Shown one piece after another: positions 56,078 to 64,000 of a DNA stretch of 64,000 nt. The translations under genes and the position numbers were made by a program. The notes under the pieces are model-generated. The model saw nothing but the letters and a program-made list of their open reading frames with translations. It had not been told where the DNA came from and ran no database searches. The DNA is from Salvia splendens (taxonomy: Eukaryota > Streptophyta > Magnoliopsida > Lamiales > Lamiaceae), in the NCBI RefSeq assembly GCF_004379255.2, contig NC_056042.1, positions 13,439,901 to 13,503,900 of the forward strand, written 5' to 3'. Position 1 is the stretch's first letter. Each line of letters opens with the position of its first letter.

Positions 56078-57507
56078 CCTGAACCTGGTATCAATAATTC
56101 CTCAACCCACTTTTACTGACTAGTATAGTGGATGTAAGGGTCGAATCTCACAGAGATGAATGCGCTTTGGAAATTGTGGTGATATTCTGGAATGGTTGGT
56201 TAGCTACCACGCTTGGGTTGAGATTCTACCTAGACAAGAATTAAAGATGGTACTCTACTGAGTAGGAGGTGTGAAAGATGATTAACAAGCAGTTGTGTAC
56301 GTGAGATTGAGGGAACATTATGTTTCAGAAAATATCTGGAGGGTACGGGTTACTATAAAAAGCTAAACGGAATATCAGAGAATAAGTGGTAGTTAGGTGA
56401 CTAGGCTGACATATCTGTAGGGTACCAGCAGAAAAAGTAGAGAAAAGTAAAGGACAAAAGCAAAAAGTAACTAAAAAGTAAAAGTGGTCCCAAATTTGGA
56501 TGTGGACATTGTCTTCTCCAACGAGTATGAACACAAATCAAACAAATCAGATTCCATGACCGAGAATTTCAGGTTAACAAACTTCACAAAAATAGATTTG
56601 CAATCTAAACTCCAAATCAAAAGATGAATCTAACGAAACTGAAATTAAGCTTACTGGGTGACATGCAAGGTGGCAGAAATCACGTAAACTAGGCTTCCAC
56701 ACTTAACCATTTCAGATCTAAAATCTAACAGCTATCTAAACTCATGAACTCAGATCTATCAATTCGGAAATGAAAACATGCTCGCAACACTTGAAAATTA
56801 CCGTAACAACTAGATCTAAGCTATCTAGGCAGAAAGAAACAGAATCAAACAGGAACCGATGCACAAAAACGACTTCATATCATAAAAATGTTTGGATCAC
56901 AACTAAGACTTCAAAGTAAGCAAATATTGAAAATGTAACCGATCCAACGTAAGAAAACAAAGTGCGATTAACTAAGAAAGTAAATAAAGATTGTTTTGCC
57001 ACTCCGGGAGATGGAACTGCTGACACTACACAACTCGCTGACTGGAATGAGAAAATGGGAACTCCGACGAACTGATGAAACTCTCAGGTTACCATGGCTG
57101 TGGCGAGGAATGAGAATATGAAAGACTAGGCTGAAGGAACTGATCTACCGAGAGAGAATACTCTAACTAAGTGTGAATGGCGATCTCCTTTTTTCTCTCC
57201 AAGTGGCTTCATTTTATAGGGAGGCCTGCCCTTGATTTTTAGGGTAGACTCTCTTCGTGAAATGACTCTTTTACCCTTGTTTGTGGTTGATCCTTCCCAT
57301 CAATCCTTCTTCTCCATCTCGAGCCTTTTTTGGCATGCATCCTGATCAGTATTGAACCCTTCTGGCGCTCTTTTCACCTGAGTTATCCGATACCTTTCCT
57401 TCTGACTGGAACCTTTTCCCTGCACACTTTAGCAACTGTTTTGCAGATATATTCCAATTATGCACGTTATACTGACCAGTAATCAAGGCCTAGAATACGA
57501 ATTATCA
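56078..57507 (-). repeat. 5' LTR of block B
   Basis: On the minus strand it starts TGATAATTCGTATTCTAGG at 57,507. The low boundary near 56,078 is inferred from where similarity to the other B LTR ends. TATA-like string on the minus strand near 57,217-57,224 (CCCTATAAAATG). Confidence 0.7.
56100..56222 (-). other. Conserved LTR stem-loop, B 5' LTR
   Basis: CTCAACCCA (56,101-56,109) pairs with TGGGTTGAG (56,214-56,222) around 104 nt. Confidence 0.6.
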
Positions 57508-59034
57508 GCAATCGATGATTCTTTGGAGAATCAAATCGGTAACTCTAAACCGTAGTATTCATGTTTAGGATTTACTTTCTTTGATCATGAATTATTTGTG
57601 TTCTAGCATGCAATTATATGTTTAACATGTAAATTGATTAATTGCATAATCGGTCAAATATATCCTTATCTGATTTATTTGTTTTGTACAAGTCTTCCGC
57701 TGTGCAAGGGGCACCAAACCCCAATAGTGGGGGGGCGAGGAAGTCAGTGTAGTCAGTTTTTGAAGCATGCATGTTTAGATATGAACTGGTTTAGATAAAT
57801 AAAGGAAAGATTCTCTTAGTAAGAGTGATTGAAGAGATGATACATGTTGATTTGTGAGATTCTCTCCTTCAATAAATCGAAATCTGTTTGGATGAAGTAA
57901 GAACGATAGAAATGCTTTAATCTAGATCTTCTGTGAAGCCCTCTAAAATGTGAGTTGAAGGCCTAGAGTAAAACACTTTCTACTGTTAGATAAATAAGAG
58001 TGCATACCATTGATGCTATGAGAAATGTGACTGAAGGCAGTAAGGACTAATGGCACTAGGAATAACCAGTTGAGCCAAATTCTTTCGAATCGTATCCAGC
58101 CTCATTGTAAGGGCACCCTCTAATTTGCACACTTGAAACCTAAACACTTAACCTCTCCTATGTAAGCCAATGTTTTACCTACATGTGAACAGATGGATAG
58201 GGATGAGGCAACTCACCAAATTGGGGTAGAAAGAATAGGCTGATCTGATAAAAAAAAGTGAGGAGAATATGTAACCATAAAAAAAATAGAGAGAATGAAT
58301 GAGCTTTTAAGCAAAAAGGGAAGGTTCCTTGCAAACTTAACCCACAAAAAGAGAGACCTTAAGAAAAAGGGGGCAGAAATCATATAACCTGATCCTTAAA
58401 AAAGAGAGAGATAAAGAATGTATAGAGCTAGAATGTCTAAGACAGAAAAGAAAAAAAATATATGATCATCCTTTGGGAAATAGTCGGAATAAACAGGGAG
58501 GTTGTCCTGGTTTTATCTCTAGTTCACATGTTCACATAAGTTGAGTTTATTATCTGTTATAAACTTAGAACCCTTAGGACTCTTACCTAATCTCACATAA
58601 CACCCTATTAGCCCCATTACAACCTGATCAAAGACCTTAAGAACTGTCTTAAGTTGGTGATTCTCGCAACATCAATGATATGGCACAATGAATGAGTGAA
58701 TAGGTCCTAATATTTATGGTGAGGAATGAGCGACTGAGTAAATCCAACAGTTGGAAAGGATAGAAGCTATCTTGACAAACGAACAAACATGATTAGGTAG
58801 ACAGATGGAGGGAAAGAAATCTGAGACTGTAAACGATTGGATTGACCTTAAGCTTGTGGGGATGATTGCCAAACAACATAAACCAGTTTTGTCTTTTATT
58901 TCTTCATGACAATGTGTTTAGTTTACTTATGTGTTTTTCCTTTCTAGGTCTTTTACTTTTCCTCTTATTTTATAATGCTTTTGAATAAGAACCATGATTG
59001 AAACTTGCCTCTTTTCTTTGTCTTTACTTTCATA
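57508..59034 (+). other. Element A 3' non-coding region
   Basis: No gene. It includes a polypurine tract AGTGGGGGGGCGAGGAAG at 57,726-57,743, about 1.3 kb before the 3' LTR, and several purine-rich stretches at 58,240-58,460. Confidence 0.55.
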
Positions 59035-59068
59035 CTTGAGGATAAGTATGGGTTAAGTGTGAGCAGTT
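59035..59068 (+). promoter_or_regulatory. Conserved pre-LTR block, A
   Basis: CTTGAGGATAAGTATGGG then TTAAGTGTGAGCAGTT, directly before the LTR, as in B and C. Confidence 0.6.
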
Positions 59069-60552
59069 TGATAATGCTCATTTCATGCATGTGTTCCATG
59101 ATAAAACTGCACCAAATTCTACTATCTAACGTGCGAATATGAGCCAGGTGTGTGTGAAAGTCTGCCATATTCAAAGGATGAACAGATCAACTAGGCGGAC
59201 AGACGAATCGAGGAAAAGGAGTGAAACTGTTGCGTGAACGGATCAAGTCAGATCAACCGGAGTCAGCAGGAGTTCCCGCATGGAAGATGGAGCTAAAAAC
59301 CTCTACCAAAAGCCAAAGGCATGAATGACATTTCAAGAGGACGGTACCCTAAGGATCAGATGCTTACGTCTCTCTATAAATAGCAAGCCAAGCGCGAGTA
59401 GAAGGGGGGGCGCAGATAGAGAGAAACACATTCCTGATTTCAGCTCTCTTCAAGGGCTGAAATGGGAGCTCCCATCCTCAACACTCCTGAATTCTGTCAT
59501 TCACACACTTGGTCTTAGTTTAGTTTAGCAGTGTGGTGGTGTTAATTTTATCAGCTCTATCTTTTGGTTCTGTAATTCCGCTTAGAGAATAAGCGATGAA
59601 ACAATTTCTACTCTTAGTTCTGTTTACTTCTAGTTTATGCTTGACGTTCAGACTTGGATATGTTGATTCAGTGATTTCAGTTTATTGATCAATGTTTTGT
59701 GGAAGTTTGTTATTATGCATGAATTCTCTGATCTACTTTTGATTTCCTATTTACGATGCATATCTTAGCTCTAGTATTTTGTTGCGGTTTAATTTGGTTA
59801 GATCTGAGTCTTTGATTTATGTTTTGTCTAGTTGCGAAGAAAATTATGGATGAAGTGCTGTAAGATGTTTAGATCTGATAGATGAGTTGGTATTTCTGCA
59901 TGATTATGTGTTAGTTTCTTATTCACGTGAGTGTAGTTTACTTCTTGGGGGCAGATTTAAATTTACAAATTGTTATGATAAGATTTGTAGTTTTAGAATG
60001 TTCAGATCTGATTATGCTGTGTTTTATGTTGATTCTGTGAATAAGATGAAGTTGTTAGAAAAGTTTTACTTTATAGTACGGTTTGCAGGAGACTGACAAT
60101 CATCCACTTTATTCTGTTTGTCCATTTCAGGTAATTACGTAATGAGTTGATCAAGTAGATTTTATTTCATTTAAGCAAGTGGATCAGTTTAGTCTCTCAA
60201 GTAAAGTAGTTTAACTTAACCCACCCCTAGAAAGCGTGGCCGAAACCATTCCTATTCATGTCCGCAACCAATGTAAAACACATCATCTCTGTGGGATCGA
60301 TCCTTACTTTCCTATACTAGTTAATAGTATTGTGGGTTAAGGTTTTGAAATCATTTTTGAGCTCTCACTCAAGTCGGATATAATTCAAGTTGACCAGTAT
60401 GATTTTCCACTAGATCCACACGCCGGCATTTTGCAGGTAGAAGACATGCATTTGGCCAGCTGGATCAGTTTGATGATTTAACTTGAGTAATCCAAAACGT
60501 CAGTAGACAAAGAGAAGAGAGCAGACCACAACACAAAGAAAGCAAACTTTCA
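59069..60552 (+). repeat. 3' LTR of element A
   Basis: Starts TGATAATGCTCATTTCATGC, ends GCAAACTTTCA; TATA box at 59,375-59,382. Nearly identical to the 5' LTR apart from scattered substitutions and the missing partial duplication. Confidence 0.92.
60215..60341 (+). other. Conserved LTR stem-loop, A 3' LTR
   Basis: CTTAACCCAC (60,215-60,224) pairs perfectly with GTGGGTTAAG (60,332-60,341) around 107 nt. Confidence 0.6.
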
Positions 60553-60975
60553 GAACACAAGAAATTCATAATAGCCCATATATATTTGATGGGCTTGTGA
60601 ATTCCATGAAACCATTCTTGGTTACTATTTCTCTTTTATAGAGACATCCTTTAATGTTTTATGTTTCACTTTCGATGTGGGACAAAATACGTTGAAATAT
60701 TTTCTTTTATAACTACATGTTTAGATCATTCATTTATCTTTTTTCAATGTGGGATACAAAACTTTCTTTTGTCTTCTACTTTTCTTCATTTTTTGTATAA
60801 TACATATAAACAAAATTATTATTTGAATATATTCTTGACTGATAAAAATAAATAATTATTGAGAAATATGATTTGTATATAGAAAAATAATTATTTGTAT
60901 AATAGTTATCATTAGATTTATACATATTATAATTATTCTTTTAATGTGTATAATAGTATTTATTAGTTTACATAT
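60553..60975 (+). mobile_element. Possible LTR remnant of a copia element
   Basis: AT-rich, with two GATGTGGGACAAAA / AATGTGGGATACAAA strings typical of plant copia LTRs. LTR ends are not clear. It precedes a copia coding remnant. Confidence 0.35.
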
Positions 60976-61520
60976 GTAGGGTTACCCACTCGTCATCCTT
61001 CTCGTTTGCCTTCTTTGCTTTTCCTTTTTCTATTAGTGGCGCCCACAACCCCTGATGCTTCAGCAAAGATCACATCAAGACCCACTTCACAATCATATTC
61101 TGCCTGTCTGACGATGTTATCATCAAAGTTGCTGACAGGAAACTGCGGCTGCCCTTCTGAAGCAACGTCTGTCCCGATTACACATGTTGATGTTAAAGTA
61201 GAAGATCGGCAACAAGCAACTAGTTCAGCCACAGAAAGTCTAGCATCGGGATTATCTGCTACGGATCAGAAGAAGTTGAACTCAAAAGGAGGTTCGAAAG
61301 GTTCACAGCCCGAAGACATTTGCAGATATTATAAAGAAGTAGGGCACTGGTATTATGATTGCACGAAGAAGAAAAAGAAAAAGGGCAAGAAATAGGATGC
61401 CAGTGGTTCAACAACTATGGTAGAAACTGATGACACAAATTCTGAAGAAAGCCTGGTGCTGGTTGCAGATGAACAACCACACTGTAATGATGTGTTGATT
61501 CTTGACTCAGGAGCACCGTA
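60976..61520 (+). pseudogene. copia gag C-terminus and protease start, truncated
   Basis: The open frame to 61,395 contains LTMLSSKLLTGN, and a damaged zinc knuckle ICRYYKEVGHWYYDC, in which the second Cys of C-x2-C is Tyr, followed by a Lys run. After a TAG stop at 61,393 the same frame goes on to VLILDSGAPYVIA, resembling the D-S-G protease active site region of copia elements. Homology ends at 61,520 where another element begins. It is not expressed as a functional protein. Confidence 0.6.
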
Positions 61521-64000
61521 TGTAATAGCCTAGACTTAGATTCTCGAGAATTATGAAATAAAATACTAGAATCTTATATAAAGAATGAATGAGTATGTTT
61601 ATTCCTTGAATAAAAGTATTAATACAAATTCCAAAATTTCAAAACTAATAAATTACTATTTCTAGAAAGAAACATGCACCAACTATCATCGAATTTTCGT
61701 ACAATTGGGAAACAAGTTTAAGTCTAGCCACATGGTTGAGTTCCTAGCAACTATGTCGATCTTCATCAAATAGGCCACCTCGGCCCAGATTTCAGAAAGC
61801 CCGAATGGGCGAGGCATCAAGGGAGCACCTTCTCCGCGGCTAGCCGCTTGACGCTGCCAATGCCTAGCCAGAAACGGACCGGAACACACATTAGTTTGGG
61901 AGTTTGGATGCATGAACAAGAGACAACTAATACCATGTTTTAGAAAAGGGAAGGAGAACAATACCTTTCAGAAATATGAGGAAGAGCTGGGCCGAGAAGG
62001 GCAAGATCAGCTAACAAATTCCTCCCCTCCAACTGCTGCACTGTAAGGCTACAGATGGCAGCCCGTACCACGTCCGTTAGACCTGCTATGGTCAAGGAAA
62101 ACAGCCACAAAGTGCCATCTCCTGAGTGCACCTGCAACAAGGGACGAGAATTCATAAATGAGTTTAGTACTAGACTACACAATAGGCCAAAAGCAGTTAA
62201 CGGGTGTGGAGCATTGCATGGACTCAGCAACTCCACTAAAACCACGAGTACACCAGCCCCAAGATTAGTTAGGAAGGAACAAGGACTCAAAGTACACGCT
62301 CTGCAAAGCTGCAGGAAGAGTAACAAACCGCACAACCTGTGAAATCCTTTTCCAACCAAGTACATCAGATATTGTGCAGCTTTCAGTTACACAATAGTCT
62401 ATAAAAGAGTATAACCCCAGCCCTTACCTCCTCCACAACCATTTGTTGAAATTCTGGCAAGATAAAGAGTGAGAGGAGCAGAGACCAGGGCAGGAACCGA
62501 GAGCCAAAGTCTAAGGGACGTGTTACAACCCAACCACAAACCTCTCAGGTAATCCATCCAACACCAAGATCTAAAGCTCATATCACTCATAGCATCAGTT
62601 ATACATCACAAGCATGTTAAGACTCCATCGTTCCAGGAACTTAAGCATGATAGAGCTCATGTTTACCTAAGAACCTAGAACCACTTTTGTAGGAGCTTTA
62701 CTGCCAAGGAAACTCGGTTTAGCTACTGCCCTAAGCCCTTATTTAGCGATCTTTTGCAGCACATGTTTAGAACAAGGATAGCCATAAGCAACCTCTTGAA
62801 CCCAACTACTATCTAAACATCGTTTCAGATATGCATAAATGGTAAACTAGACAGTGAAGGGGTTAAAAGGGTGACTTAGCTTAGGGAAGGTTGTCCGACG
62901 ATGGATGATGGAAGCCGAGCGACGCCGCGAGGCTAGATCGACGGCGAGCACGCCGGCGGAGGTAGCCGCGGGCAGAACCGTTGCTCGAACGGAGAATCGG
63001 AGCTGGCTGGCGGTCGTCGGCGAGATATCCACAGCGTGGCAAGTCGGCGGAACTGGCTGGCGGCAGATGGCGATGCACACCACTGCAAAGCAGCCGAGAG
63101 GGGGGGAAATCACAGAGGCGACACCTCCACCTCCACCTCCGTTCCGACGATGACTCGAACCAGACGAGCTCCAGTGATGGCGACAAAAACAAGCGAAGCA
63201 AGCCATTTCCGGCGCTTATTCAGAGAGGAAGAGAATTAGGGTTTGCTAAAGTTTGGAAATGAGAAAGGGGGCAGAGAGGTGTCGACGGTTGGGGTAATAG
63301 GCAAGGTTTTGGGCCTTTGCAAATTTAAAAAAAAAACCTTTGGACCTCACTAGAATAGAAAAAAGAGAGGAAGAAGAGAATGGTTTTGGGCCAGAAATGG
63401 TTAAGTTAAATTGGGCCATAGCAAAGAGGGCTGGGCCGATTTAATTAAGAAATAATTAATTCTTAGCTGGGCCTGGGAATTTAATTATTAGGACCATTAA
63501 TTTGGTTGAAGTCATTACCTTAGATGATTTCAAAATTATAATGACATTAATTTCTTTAGCCACGAAAGAAAGGAAAATCGTTATGCCGTGTGAAATAGTA
63601 TTTAATAAATAATTGAATCGGACCTTTATTGGTCACAGAAAGTATTTTAAAATACTTAAGATAATTCGGGAATTTATCGTACTCGAACAGTTTGGCCAGT
63701 TCCCGAATAAATTAAATCGTCGATTTAATTAAAGTATTCAGATTTCTAAACTTAGAAAAAAGAAAAAAAAATAAAGAGCACACGCTTAGGCATGCATTCA
63801 TGCAAGATGAATAATTACTTAAAGCCTAATTTAAGTATATTAATTTTTGTAAAGGAACGTAGTCGCACGACGCGTAATCTCAGGACAGGGAAAACACTCG
63901 TTTGAAAGAGTTTAAGCAAGCGAGGTGGGCTGCTCTTTTTTCTTTTAAAGCGTGTTTTATGTGAAAACATGATTTACTTTGAATGAGTTGTCCTGCCATG
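61521..64000 (+). mobile_element. Probable long LTR (Ty3/gypsy), continues past the window
   Basis: Begins TGTAATAGCCTAGACTTAG directly in the copia protease frame. It contains, on the minus strand, exon-like stretches (for example VHSGDGTLWLFSLTIAGLTD at about 62,080-62,140, between TTGCAG and GAAAGGTATTG), a GC-rich stretch at 62,900-63,160 and many GGGCC strings at 63,310-63,480. I recognise no known protein. The far end is not in the window, so LTR identity rests on the TG start, position and composition. Confidence 0.45.

Larger units (their letters stand above)
33459..57507 (-). mobile_element. Athila-type Ty3/gypsy block B, inserted in A
   Basis: Bounded by LTR-like ends on the minus strand: 5' side about 56,078-57,507, 3' side about 33,459-34,853. 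Internal order on the minus strand is integrase (split by element C), env-like gene, 3' non-coding with the TA-chained cluster, 3' LTR. There is no primer site, gag, protease or reverse transcriptase. The two LTRs are only roughly 70-80 percent alike by eye, and the flanks (TGACA left, GCAAT right) are not a target duplication, so they may not be a true pair. Confidence 0.75.
27001..60552 (+). mobile_element. Athila-type Ty3/gypsy element A (outer element of the nest)
   Basis: LTRs are 27,001-28,520 and 59,069-60,552, with a primer site complementary to tRNA-Asp just inside the 5' LTR, and flanking GAATA / GAACA (one mismatch). Its own sequence is about 9.5 kb; the remaining 24 kb is block B. 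Internally I see a gag remnant, two open stretches I do not recognise and an env-like open region. No protease, reverse transcriptase or integrase motif is visible between gag and the env-like region, so it could only have moved using enzymes from another copy. Confidence 0.85.

Noticed and set aside
33449..57512. Target duplication for block B
   Set aside because: Several placements of the low boundary were tried (GTCGC, TGACA); none matches GCAAT on the other side.
62847..63206. Minus-strand frame as a host gene near the right end
   Set aside because: Two overlapping frames are equally open in a GC-rich stretch of a probable LTR, with no recognised domain.

Overview
The window is plant nuclear DNA and is dense with transposable elements. 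This rests on GT-AG introns in a UDP-glucose 4-epimerase gene of plant type, on Ty1/copia and Athila-type Ty3/gypsy LTR retrotransposons, on PIF/Harbinger-like and Stowaway-like MITEs, and on captured fragments of plant-only families (Glutamine Dumper, DUF241, PDR-type ABCG). It fits a eudicot; the sequence alone does not give the species.

Bases 1-24,100 hold one intact host gene, the epimerase (minus strand, 9 exons, 351 aa, 24,019 down to 21,851). Beside it are two copies of a roughly 3 kb segment (about 465-3,300 and 13,945-21,480). Each copy contains a near-palindrome of about 1.15 kb and carries its own later insertions. Between the copies lies a decayed copia element (3,736-11,005, minus strand, both LTRs, a 5-bp target duplication with one mismatch). 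The second copy is split by a Harbinger-like element, itself split by a 3.16-kb solo LTR with a perfect 5-bp target duplication. A fragment of a PDR/ABCG transporter gene sits in the second copy.

Bases 24,100-27,000 are AT-rich and hold a MITE nested in a MITE, and a Mutator-like element with a perfect 9-bp duplication and a tRNA-like segment inside it.

Bases 27,001-60,552 are one large nest. The outer element is an Athila-type retrotransposon on the plus strand (A; LTRs 27,001-28,520 and 59,069-60,552; a tRNA-Asp type primer site; gag and env-like remnants; no recognisable pol). Inside its env-like gene lies a second Athila-type block on the minus strand (B, about 33,459-57,507). B holds two further insertions. 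One is a third Athila-type element (C, 49,105-55,533, target duplication GTGTT) placed within B's integrase gene. The other is a chain of about six DNA elements (35,646-44,299), each bounded by (TA)n tracts. Two of these are related TIR elements that carry ~90-bp minisatellites and pieces of DUF241 and Glutamine Dumper genes.

Bases 60,553-64,000 contain a truncated copia gag/protease piece and the start of a probable gypsy LTR running off the window.

The least expected observations are: the TA-chained gene-capturing elements; a stem of about 10 bp enclosing ~105-110 nt that recurs in all six Athila LTR copies with one compensatory base-pair change; paired hairpins and internal polypurine tracts in the Athila 3' regions; an age paradox, since B is inside A but its LTRs are far more diverged; and an inverted, mosaic 5' LTR in C. 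Apart from the epimerase, no gene in the window looks functional.
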